Part shown: piece after piece, positions 1 through 10,732 of the stretch
Layout of the letters: every line of letters begins with the position of its first letter
How positions within the stretch are numbered: the stretch's first letter is position 1
DNA from: Muricea muricata
Lineage: Eukaryota; Cnidaria; Anthozoa; Malacalcyonacea; Plexauridae
Assembly: GCA_963855995.1 (NCBI GenBank)
Contig: OY979716.1
Coordinates: 91,450,369-91,514,368 of the forward strand
Length of the DNA stretch: 64,000 nt
Direction of reading: 5' to 3'
Notes under the pieces: generated by a model
Told to the model about the DNA's origin: nothing
The model's input: only the letters and a program-made list of their open reading frames with translations
Database searches by the model: none
Translations under genes and position numbers: made by a program

Positions 1-2052
1 AACCTCAAAACCGTGTGTAACATGCTTACACCAAACCAAAATAGTCTGTTAAGTTGCAGGGCGGTTATGTTCGTAGTGAGAAAGAAGGCACACGGAAAGT
101 CAAACTTGAAAAATGTGATGCGAAAGACAAATTGTAGAACGTGACTGGCAAGGTTGTTTGATGATGATGATGATGAAGATTCTTCTTTTGCGTTTGGCGT
201 ATTGACGTCTCCGTCTTGTAGGTCCGTAAAACCAATTAATTCCCAACTTCTATGGTCGAAGACTAGACCCTCGTTTATCTTTACTTCATCATAGAGTATC
301 CCACCTAGTTTGGCATGCTTAGGAGGTTTCATGCGATCAAAACTTTCCTTCATGACGCGAAGATTTTCGGTTTTCCAGCCAGAATTTGGTGAATTGAAGT
401 TGTTGTATGCAGATAGTGTTCTTCCGCTTGGTAGTTTTAGACCACCTGAATTCCGTAGATCTTCATAAAGAGCATGCGACTTCAGATAGATCCTAAGACA
501 CCATTTGTTCACCATGGGGTGCCATCTCATTTGTCGGAATTCCGTGTTTATAGCCTTTGCTTGATCTGAAAGAAGTATTTCAAGGAGCTCTTCATTTAAA
601 TTACCAGTATGCTCTTTTAGATGGTTTTCGAGAAGTTTTAATTTTGCAAATTTTTTTTGCAGTTATTCCATTTACAATCATAGCATCTGTCTATTGGAGG
701 AATCACACTTGTATCGAAATGCGTAATGTGAGTCTTACAGTGCCGATAGAGTTCTTCTACGTTTTCAAATCTTGAAGATTGACAGTCTTCTCATTGGCAA
801 ATGGGGTTTTTAAGTTTTGTGCGGTTGTCATGAAGTCCTTTTTCCAATTCCATAAACATATTTTTCAGTTCATCGTTCGAATTTGGACCAACGCTTACCA
901 TATTCTCCCTAACCTCTTCTAGTCGTCGATTTTGCGTTTTTAGCAATTTGATTTTTTTCGCTGATTCTCGTGCAATTTCCAGAAGCTCATTTCTGGACTT
1001 GTAATCGTACCTTGCTTTCACGTGCTCTACCCTATTTTGTACCTGTACTTCTTCCATCTGTACCATCTCTCTTTTTGTAAATGGTAAGCTTGTCTTTAAG
1101 AAAGTCCTTGTAGTCTTCTGATTTGCCACAACCATCACAAAGTTTACACTCGTCGATCTGTCTGATTAGAGTGGTTAAATCTAAAATTGTATTCAGTCTA
1201 ACTGGGGCACTTTCGATCAGTTTAACGTTCGACTTGTCTCTTTCAATCTGGTGGGAGTAAAATGTCCATTCGCCGGTTGGCAGTATTTGGATTTCTGTTG
1301 TTGCATACCCTGGAGACTCTTTGAAACAGTAAACGTGGCAAATATTTGTCGAGGTAGCAAACCATGGGACCCAGTTGGATTTGAGGGGGGTTGATATCTG
1401 CGGCTTCACTAATTTAACAAACTGGTTACTAAAATTTGATGTGTGTGCAATTGGATGGAACTTTTCAGTGGAACATATTCACATTGATATCTTCTTTCGC
1501 TGTTTTAGAACTATCCAGCATTTCTTTAAGATCCTTCCCAGAAACGCATATGAATTCCTCCACCTGCCTACCAAAATATCTCCATCTCAGCCTGCCATTT
1601 TCTTTCCCAACACTTGAATTCAGCTTATTATTTGATATTCTTGGGAAAAACCGTCGGATTGCATGTGGTTCAAACTGTACACCACATATCTTAGATACGA
1701 CTTCGGCGATCTTTTCGTATTTTACCATTGTGTGATGCCTGGTGAATGTGGAATTTATAAATTGCATTTTCATTAGCGAATATATAAGTAACTCTTCAGG
1801 GCACAATGGCGAACCAGATGTAAAATAGTTCTCCAGGTGTACTGCTGAACTCGGAAGATTTTGTTCAATACATGCAGCTTGTTGTCGTGAATCGACACAT
1901 AATCCGCCAATTTCAATTTCACTTGAATGCTCAGCGACGGACAAGGGTGTATGGGATTTGACAGAACTATTAACAATTGCGTGAACATTCAACGACGCTA
2001 GACACGATCGTTTAGTCGGACATTTAATAAAAAATTGCTCCTCAGAATTATC
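1..2052 (-). pseudogene. P-element/THAP9-like transposase, degraded, running off the left edge
   Basis: Reading the minus strand, an exon seems to start near 2052 after a TAG acceptor and leads into coding segments 2052 to about 1489, 1406 to about 1075, 1074 to 794, 790 to about 660, and 650 to 1. The parts in order are a basic region, a charged coiled-coil stretch, two C2H2-like finger patterns (about 790-610), and then a region resembling the RNase H-like core of P-element/THAP9 transposases, with motifs MRWHPMVNKWCL, LYDEVKINEGLVFD and HRSWELIGF. A THAP zinc finger would be expected upstream but was not found. The frame is broken by a shift at an A5 run near 1075, an in-frame TGA at 793-791, and a shift at an A8 run (651-658). 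Family recognition is from motif memory. The gene is inactive unless the homopolymer shifts are assembly errors. Confidence 0.6.
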
Positions 2053-2444
2053 TACAAGGAATAAAAGGATTTAAGATAACCAAGTTGATCATTACCCTTG
2101 GTATTTTAACTGTTGGCGATAGCATATTTCTGTGAAGAATAACAATGCCCCTGATTTTTTACACAACTGTACTAATTGTATTAAAACATGCTATATTGAG
2201 CAATACCACACAGAATGATTTACAGATAGATAAGACTGAGGATCAGAAATTTTATCGCCTCAGATATATTAAACTCCAGCTATATAGCGATCACTGCATG
2301 CGCATGCCGATAAGACAATTCGACGATCACGTGGACAAGCAATTTATATGATTGTCATTCGAACAGGACGCCATACTCCATAGCACCCTGTTTCGAACAA
2401 TGGATTCGAACGAAATTAAAACCGAGATAGATGGATTTTATATT
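2053..2444. other. No gene seen; AT-rich flank
   Basis: I see no convincing coding region, RNA gene or element end here. It separates the transposase remnant from the 8-kb inverted-repeat element. Confidence 0.4.
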
Positions 2445-2478
2445 TGTGACCGTCCACGGGAAAACCAACGTCAACGAT
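2445..2478 (+). repeat. Left terminal inverted repeat of the 8-kb element
   Basis: Tip TGTGACCGTCCACGGG. It pairs with 10416-10449 with one mismatch, and AACGAACG-rich sequence follows from about 2480 to 2660. Confidence 0.85.
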
Positions 2479-2699
2479 CTTTCGTTGGAACGAAAAATTC
2501 AACGAACGACTAACGAACGGTGAACGAACGGTGCGAAATTTTCAACGAACTGCTCGAACGTTTCATCGATTTGGACTGAAAATTGCGAACGATCAAAGGC
2601 CAAAATTCACACGGTTTTCTGAACGACTTTTCGCGAACGTTCGAACGAACGACCTTGCTTTCGTTCGAAATTATTATGCCTTGCGTCATCAAATTGTAA

Positions 2700-3740
2700 T
2701 AATTATAAAAATAATTTTACAGCTAGCATTTGCATGCGCGCAAATCTACATGTAGTTATAACACAAGGCCTTAAAGCACTTTATTCGAATAATTGTTATC
2801 CCAAAATTGACGTCGCAGCCGGTCAACAATTAAGATATGGCTGAGAGCGAGTAAGACCGATTATTGGTATATATCCATGCAGTAGGCTATAATTATATTA
2901 GTAACATTTGATGCATAGTTATAGGGCTGAGTACATTTCAGAAATATTTCAGAATAATATCCATAACGGTAACATATAGCTATAGAGCTATTCTCGTTGT
3001 GTCCGCGCATCAGAAGATGATTTTGAACCCCCCGCAACATGTTGTCAATAATAGCTTTTCGTATTCAGATAGCTATATCAAGGCCTTACTCGTATAAACA
3101 TGTCACAACGCATGCACATATATACTGTAATATATACTAACCGTAGTTTATGAACGGCTGGTTAAATGCTTACCGACACATTATAATCTTTATTCTCATG
3201 ATGTATTGCCGTGTCTGAAATTATATCGTTCATTTGAGAGCACGGTATTTACGCTTAACCGCGGTCGGTTTTTATCATATGTAATTAATTCATTCGACTA
3301 ATAATTCCAGCCACAACTATCAAAATATACATGCATCATGACTTTATTTCAACATAGTCATGAAGGCATGCATGGTTAATATTGAACGACTGAATATTGA
3401 ATCTAATTCTAGATAGCTACACTAATATATAAGTTCTTAACATACCTCGCGAGATTCCTGTACGTCCATTACTTTGCGTCAATTATAAACTAGTAATTCT
3501 AATGTGGACTTGGTTCAAATTTTCTACAGTCTAAGGATAATATGACTGGGACTGAGACGCTGATCTTTTTGACAATACCAAGCTAAATCGTATCAACATT
3601 CTCAATACTTGTGACAATAGTAATAAACAATGACAGGAAAAGAACTAATCATATTTAATTGAGTTGTGCTGACAGACATATATAACACAAGTGCGCTTTG
3701 CTTGTAGCTAATGTATGCGGTGTTTGTAATTTTACCACAT
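2700..3740. other. Non-coding interior of the 8-kb element
   Basis: AT-rich sequence with many ATGCAT-type words and no open frame or repeat that I can interpret. Confidence 0.4.
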
Positions 3741-4735
3741 TAATTGACATGAATAAGTTAAATTGTAATGTTATAGGTGGCTATTTATTTGAGTGGATAC
3801 GCGGATACGTGGATACGCAGTGATTAGTATTTTGAGAACGAGGCATACAGTTAATTGACATGAATAAGTTAAATTGTCATGTTATAGGTAGCTATTTATT
3901 TGAGTGGATACGTGGATACGCAGTGATTAGTATTTTGAGAACGAGGCATACAGTTAATTGACATGAATAAGTTAAATTGTCATGTTATAGGTAGCTATTT
4001 ATTTGAGTGGATACGTGGATACGCAGTGATTAGTATTTTGAGAACGAGGCATACATTGAATTGACATGAATAAGTTAAATTGTCATGTTATAGATAGCTA
4101 TTTATTTGAGTGGATACGCGGATACGTGGATACGCAATGATTAGTATTGTGAGAACGAGGCATACAGTTAATTGACATGAATAAGTTAAATTGTCATGTT
4201 ATAGGTAGCTATTTATTTGAGTGGATACGTGGATACGTGGATACGCAGTGATTAGTATTTTGAGAACGAGGCATACATTTAATTGACATGAATAAGTTAA
4301 ATTGTCATGTTATAGGTAGCTATTTATTTGAGTGGATACGCGGATACGTGGATACGCAGTGATTAGTATTTTGAGAACGAGGCATACATTTAATTGACAT
4401 GAATAAGTTAAATTGTCATGTTATAGGTAGCTATTTATTTGAGTGGATACGCGGATACGTGGATACGCAGTGATTAGTATTTTGAGAACGAGGCATACAT
4501 TTAATTGACATGAATAAGTTAAATTGTAATGTTATAGGTGGCTATTTATTTGAGTGGATACGTGGATACGTAGTGATTAGTATTTTGAGAACGAGGCATA
4601 TACAGTTAATTGACATGAATAAGTTAAATTGTCATGTTATAGGTAGCTATTTATTTGAGTGGATACGCGGATACGTGGATACGCAGTGATTAGTATTGTG
4701 AGAACGAGGCATACAGTTATTTAACATAAATACGG
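3741..4735. repeat. Minisatellite, about 9 copies of a 103-113-bp unit
   Basis: Each unit begins TTAATTGACATGAATAAG, includes TTATTTGAGTGGATACG and ends GAGAACGAGGCATAC. Unit length varies because an internal 8-base word (GGATACGY) occurs two or three times. A diverged half unit follows up to about 4795. Inverted relatives of the GGATACGCGGATACG core occur at about 9120-9195, in the right half of the same 8-kb element, which ties the repeat to the element. Confidence 0.9.
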
Positions 4736-5110
4736 ACGGAGTAACCCCAACTCTAATACGCAAAGAGTTAGTTATTTTGAGAACGAGGCATACAATTAGT
4801 TTAGCATTAATAGATCAATATCTCACGTATATAGAATCGTTTGTTTAACACTGCTTTTACAAAAACATGCAATGATATAATAAATTTAAGAGACAGTAAT
4901 TGCTTTTGAAATGTGTATTGAAAAATTATTAACAACATTAAACTATAAATTATACTAATCACTAATGTAAGCCCACTAATATACTGAAAATTTGAGACTA
5001 ATTATTATGACAATGTTGAATAATAACACATAAATAAGATATAGAAGAGTTTAAATGTTCGCTAATGAGCAATGTTCATGTGTTACTTTGCACAGTATAG
5101 TCTTTACACC

Positions 5111-6868
5111 TTACATGTTAAATTGTTCCTCGGTTAACAGGTTCTGATTGCGAAGCAACCTTCGAATGCTTGCCGATATAGCCTTGTGACATGGTCGATG
5201 GTAGTTATTCTCGAAATCCGATCTTGTGCATAAAAATTCGCTAGGCCATTCTGCAAATTGACAGGGTATTTTCTTTACAAAGATATGCGTTGGTTTCGAG
5301 GATCTAGCGACTCTAACATTAATGGTGCGGCCATAGTCAATCTTCAATTGTTCCGTCGCATTCATGAACTCTTCATTTGATATTCCCCTAGTCAAACGGG
5401 GGCCGCTTTGAACGAATGCCCTGTATGTTACAACAGGACCAGGAAATACCAGAATTCCCGACTTTACATTTGCGATGCTTGACTGCGGCCTTTCCGGATC
5501 ACGGGTGTCATTGGTTATGGATTTAAGAAACTAAAAAGATTTTAAAAAATAGCAATTAGTCGTTTTAAATATTAAATGGAGCAGTTGTTTCACCTAAGGT
5601 TATAGCTATAGCCTAAGAAAACTGCCGCTATTTATCAATCCATGAATTTATATACGTATACGTTTAATAAGTAGCGGCGTAGGATATGTTATTACTGGCC
5701 TAAATTATGACATAATTTTTTAGTGTACAAAGGGCGAAAAATCTATTGATGTGCCTCTTACCTCACACAGCATATATTTTTGATTTTCAACGTGATCAAC
5801 GTACAATTTGGCTTTTTCGAGTGTGTCTTTGGAAATAGTTGTAGAGATGGTTAGTTCATGGTCGGCCAAGGCACATTCCATAGCATGGTGGAGAACATGT
5901 AGGGTTGCAGCCATTCTAGGGAGCAAGTCTAATTTTTTAGATTTCGGTGGTGTTGTTTCTCCATCGTTAATGGCATCGTTGATGTCACATGTGAAGGAAT
6001 CCCGTTCATTTTTCATTGCTTTTTCACCCTCATCGTCGAATTTGTATTCCACGGCATTATCTGTATGAAACTGGACGATCATGCGATAAACCTCGTCTAA
6101 ATTATCAATGCACTCCGTGGCTAGGTATTCGATTGATTGTTCAATTTCGTTTGACTTTGGGCACAGCGCGCGTGGAACGGAAATCAAGAAGCGATCGAGA
6201 AGTCCTTGACCTTTGTCCATTTTTGCAACAAGTTTTGCGGCGTTAGGCATCTGAGTACACCCAAGGATGGAAAAAGATGTGTTTGCCTCGATTTCTCTCG
6301 TGTCTTCAGTAGTATAATGAAAGGAAATTCGCTCGCCCGAGAAAAGTTTACATAATACCATGGCGTCGCCAGAACACGTTTCCTCGTCTGATTTTAAGAG
6401 TTTGTTTAGAACGTCCGATACTTCAGGGGAAACGATAAATCCTGTTCCGTTATTGGAGAGATGTTTTACCAAGCCGGACGAAGTTGTTCGGTCAAGAAGG
6501 CAGCCTTTCACGTCGTCTTGGAGGACATTCTCAATTGGTTTGATACAGCCATGTTCGATAGCCGGAGATTTACCAGTGCCAGGATAACCGACAAAAATGG
6601 TGTAAAGGTTCGTTGATTGTGCGTGATTTACTGTGGAAACAGTAACTTTTGCTTTGCTCAGAAGGTAGGAAATACTGGCGAGGATCGTTGGCAGGAGATA
6701 GCCGAGACAGCTGTTTACACTTGTGGCTTTGTGCTTTATAAAAGTTAGTATATTTTCAGGCATAATGCTGGTGTAATCGAAGGAATGGTCTGACAATCTT
6801 TTTTGTAGACGAGACCATGTTTTGTCATGTTGACGTCCAATTTTCGTCATGGGATTCGAAGTTGCCAT
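5111..6868 (-). CDS. DUF3987-like P-loop ATPase (primase/helicase-like), two exons
   Basis: Exon 1 runs 6868 to 5762 and exon 2 runs 5530 to 5111, joined in phase 0 by a GTAAGA donor at 5761 and a TTTTTAG acceptor at 5531. The product is about 508 residues. I chose the ATG at 6868 because the frame upstream has no other ATG. Residues 94-101 are a Walker A motif, GYPGTGKS. A later hydrophobic strand (FIVSPEVSDVL) and a stretch ending GLLDRFLISVP fit the Walker B and arginine-finger region of DUF3987 proteins, which are otherwise known as ATPases next to primases in phages and plasmids. The second exon is basic and could bind nucleic acid. The frame is fully open, unlike most mobile-element genes in this window. 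It lies inside the 8-kb inverted-repeat element and diverges from the Merlin transposase across 566 bp. A role in element replication is inference. Confidence 0.65.
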
Positions 6869-7113
6869 TTCAATTTGCGATGATCGCTGAAGGATTATCA
6901 CGCGCGTAGAGTACGGTTAGAAAGACTAAGAGAGCAAACACTTGCTTGCTTGCGCATTTATATGCTGATATGCATGGTTTAGTATGACAGTGTAACGGTG
7001 TAATGTTCCTCACAAGCGGACATGTGTGTTTGACAGATTATGATTAATTAGCGTCGCTGGGGAAAAATAGCTAGCGCGCAAGAGACTCGGATACGGTGAT
7101 AAATTTTAGCATG

Positions 7114-7155
7114 TATCTGTGTTGTTAAAATGCATACATTTTAACAACACAGATA
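7114..7155. promoter_or_regulatory. Perfect inverted repeat between two divergent genes
   Basis: Two 19-bp arms (7114-7132 and 7137-7155) are exact reverse complements around CATA. The position, between the divergent ATPase (start 6868) and transposase (start 7435), suits a shared operator or protein-binding site, but it could also be a cruciform or the scar of a small insertion. Confidence 0.4.
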
Positions 7156-7434
7156 ATAAAAGTTTTAGTAAAATGGCAAATTAATAAAATATCTAATAAT
7201 TCAAAACTTAACAACTCTGCAAAATTTCACGTTCTTGTTTGCTTTCCTTTTTTCCAAAACACGCTATAGACGCAGAATTGTAAAAACCGATTGGTCGGTA
7301 TAGCAGTGGTAAACTGACACTCTTTAACTGACACTCCTTGAATTTTGATATATTTGCATGAGACTAGCAAAGTCCTTGGATAGCAAAACTCGTGACTATA
7401 GAACAAGAACCCAATAACTATATACAGCGCATGC

Positions 7435-8525
7435 ATGGATAAGGGAATTCAAGTTTGTGGTAGAAGAAAGAAAATTAGTAGTGCGAATTCACAGTCACAA
7501 ACTGAGTGGACTGTGTCAGCTACACAAGATGCTGCTACACAACACGTTGGCGAGGGAAAAAGCTACGAGAAATATCGGCAAAACAAACAAAAGAGTAAGG
7601 GGACCTATGACCGTCTCAAAGAGGAAATCTTGTGCAATAAGGATAGACTGATTGGGTGGCTTGTGGATGAGAAGCTAATAGCTAACAGTGGGAAATGTGG
7701 ACATTGCAATGAGATGATGAAATTGGTCATTGCAAATGACAGATCGGATGGTTTCAAGTGGGAATGCAGGAGGCAAATAAACGGGAAACGACACATAGTT
7801 GAGATGTCAATTCGAAAAGACAGTTGGTTTGAAAAAAGCAACCTGACCCTTGTAGAGATTGTTAAGTTAACATACTGGTGGTGCAGAGGGGTAAGCCAAG
7901 AAGAAATTCGGCACGAAGTTAACGTGAGCGAACACACGGCAGTAGATTGGGATAGCTTTTGCCGAGAGACTTGCGAAGTGACACTTTTAGAGAGAGAAGA
8001 CAAGATCGGTGGACCAGGAAAGACTGTCCAAATCGACGAAAGCAAGTTTGGGAAGAGAAAATACCATAGAGGACATAAAGTTGAAGGACAATGGGTATTC
8101 GGAGGAATTGAGAAGAATCCCGCAAAAGTTTTATGGTCGCTGTTGAGGGGAAGCGTGACGAGAAAACACTGTTACCATTAATTCAGCGCCACATAGCCGA
8201 GGGTAGTACAATCATCTCAGACTGTTGGAAAGCGTATGTGAACCTTGAGAAGCACGGGTATGTTCATAAGTGTGTTAATCACTCTAAAGAATTTGTCAAT
8301 GCAGATGGAGATCATACAAACAAGATCGAAGGACATTGGCGACAGGCGAAGGCAAAGATGCCTAACTTTGGCATACAAAAATCCATGTTCTCATCGCACT
8401 TAGCTGAGTTCCTGTGGCGATACGAACACAAAGGAAAGGACTTGTTTGAGACATTCCTTATAGATGTTAAAATTTTTAAAATTTTTAAAACTGGAATGTT
8501 ATCCATATTGTATTATTGCCAATGA
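7435..8525 (+). pseudogene. Merlin-type (ISXO2/IS1016-like) DDE transposase with one frameshift
   Basis: The frame opens at the ATG at 7435 and is good to about 8125; the homologous continuation lies in another frame from about 8125 to the stop at 8523-8525. The N-terminal part has a CxxC zinc-ribbon half (CGHC) and a helix-turn-helix (VSQEEIRHEVNVSEHTAV). The catalytic core follows: first Asp in VQIDESKFGKRKY, second Asp in IISDCWKAY, and Glu in KIEGHWRQAK. This is the arrangement of Merlin transposases, related to bacterial IS1016/IS1595. A single 1-base shift near 8125, between A4 and T4 runs, breaks an otherwise full-length protein, so it is recently dead or the shift is an assembly error. 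It may mobilise the 8-kb element. Confidence 0.85.
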
Positions 8526-9276
8526 AACAGAAAGAGTGTTTGAAAGTAATGTCGTGCGATAAACCATTATGTAATGCATCCTAATATTAGAAATTTATTT
8601 GAAATAACAGTTATGAATTTTATTGAACATTTGTCATTTAGAGTAGTATGGTAGATTTGTAGTAGGAGATTCTGTTGCGTTTATAACAATTATATTTATA
8701 CTATTAAATTAAAGGTATTTATTCCCTATTTATGGCTTCCTATATAATCCTTGAGAATTTGATTGCTCTAATGACATTTCCTAAATTTTACTTTGGCGTA
8801 TCCGCGCATGAAACGGGAGATATTTATTACAACTTCGGCCGACGGTTTTTGATCGCTTCACTATTTCTGACTGTGTATCCGTGTATCCAGAAAAATTATA
8901 GCTTGCATGTGTGCAGCCTCAAGAAAAAAGTTGTGGTTACATGTTTAAATTTATTAGAAGTTCCGCTGACCGTTTTTGATTGCTCAAAAATTGACATATC
9001 CGCTAAAATATCCACGTCTTCACTAAAATATTTAGCCTATAACATGAGAATTTGATCTATTAATCTAGTTATTATTAATCTATTAAGAATAAATATATAT
9101 ATATTAACAAATTTTGACCGCGTATCGCCTGTCCTGTGAAATATTATATTAACAATAACAAGTTCTGACCGCGTATCCGCGTATCCAGTGAAATAGTGGC
9201 TACATGATATGATATTACTAGTGGACGGGTATTCTGCAATTTAGCCGCCACGCACATGTATTTGTTGAATTACTTT
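8526..9276. other. Non-coding, with GTATCCGCGTATCC motifs
   Basis: No gene seen. Several copies of a GCGTATCC word at about 8800-8890 and 9120-9195 are inverted relatives of the minisatellite core at 3741-4735. Confidence 0.4.
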
Positions 9277-9448
9277 AGGCCTGGTTTTCATATATCGTAA
9301 TTCATCGCCGATGTCCTTGTGGTTTTATTGTCAGTGATCAGTAATGGCTAAAATCTTTTGTGTTTTTGATATTATTATCTCCTTCAGTGATCTCCCACAA
9401 TAGATCGGCGATGAATTGCGATAAATTACGATGCATGAAAACCAGGTC
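9277..9448. mobile_element. Small MITE with TTA target duplication
   Basis: The ends GGCCTGGTTTTCAT and its near-reverse complement ATGAAAACCAGGTC, followed inward by ATCGCCGAT-containing arms, make a 172-bp foldback unit. It is flanked by TTA at 9274-9276 and 9449-9451, the 3-bp duplication expected of PIF/Harbinger-type MITEs. No coding capacity. Confidence 0.7.
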
Positions 9449-9455
9449 TTAGTGT

Positions 9456-9603
<148 letters not shown>

Positions 9604-9840
9604 TAGCTAGGTCTTAGTAGAGATCTTAATTGCTTGACAAATGCTATTAACTTTTAATTTCCTCTTGGCAGCCAAAATTTATAAAATAACTCGAGTATTT
9701 TCTGCGCGCTAGCAAAAACAATTGAGGTAACAAACCAATATATACTCGCGCTAAAATACAACGAACATTTTTTATACACTTATAATTCCAACATGACAAT
9801 CATGCATGATAATCTTCATGATGTATATCTATATGCAAGT

Positions 9841-9901
9841 ATGTCTCGACTGTGCTGTGATGACCTTGTGTAATATAAGGTCAACATAACACAGTCGACA
9901 T
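9841..9901. repeat. Imperfect hairpin, about 25-bp arms
   Basis: The arms 9841-9867 and 9877-9901 pair with a few mismatches around a 9-base loop, with the word CGACTGTG in one arm and CACAGTCG in the other. The size resembles a small RNA precursor or a mini-foldback element; nothing else supports transcription. Confidence 0.5.
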
Positions 9902-10415
9902 ATTATACGCACTCATTTTTTGAAGAAGAACATTAAGCGACCAAACCGCAAAGTGAACCAAACAAAGTTGTGCGTTTTGTTTGTAACTGTTGTGATAGTA
10001 TAAATCTACCTTCTCTTTTGTCAGCTGTATTCAGATTAGTCATGTAAGTGTACCCGTAGACCGGTGTGCATACTCTATCAATCGTTCACTTTGTATATTC
10101 ACGACAGATCACGAATGTAAACTAGGCTTTACTGCTTGTTAAAATATAATCGTACTATTGTATGAAGGCTATAAAATTACAATATAATATATTCACAATT
10201 AAGCAGCTGAGACATTCGACGCGCAGTAATAATTTAACGAACGGCCTGAACGTTTTTTTCGAATGTAACGAACGATTTAATTGCAATTTTCTAACGAACG
10301 AGTTAACGGTCACTTCACAGCGCCGAACGATCCATTGGAACTTGTTAACAAACGGCAAATAATTTCGAACGACTAACGAACGGTGAACGAACGAATTTAA
10401 TGAACGCTTCGCCAA

Positions 10416-10449
10416 ATCGTTAACGTTGGTTTTCCCGTGGACGGTCACA
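10416..10449 (-). repeat. Right terminal inverted repeat of the 8-kb element
   Basis: Reverse complement of the left end with one mismatch. AACGAACG-rich sequence lies inside it at about 10230-10400. Confidence 0.85.
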
Positions 10450-10732
10450 TTTTAAGTTTCTTACAGTAACTGTGAGAGTTAATCATCTGTGGCTGTTGCT
10501 GTAAAACGTTAGACTTCCCTCTTCGATACCATCCCTCCTTTATCGAAATCATTTGAAAATGCAAGATAAAGATCAAAACGTTTTAGCACTGGGAAGAAAT
10601 CATGCCACGAAGACTGATTTGCCAAAGTGAACTTATGATATATTATATATGTAAAAGGAAAACATTCTTGCTCTCGCCAAAAGGTCAGTACATATTTTTT
10701 CAAATCTGCAAGTTTTTCCATCGGTTTTCTAA

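Noticed and set aside
2480-2660. AACGAACG runs as telomere-like repeats
   Set aside because: They are irregular, confined to the two ends of the 8-kb element and arranged inversely, so they are sub-terminal transposon motifs.
3741-4735. CRISPR-like regular repeat array
   Set aside because: Units of over 100 bp repeat in full with no unique spacers; this is a minisatellite in a eukaryotic genome.
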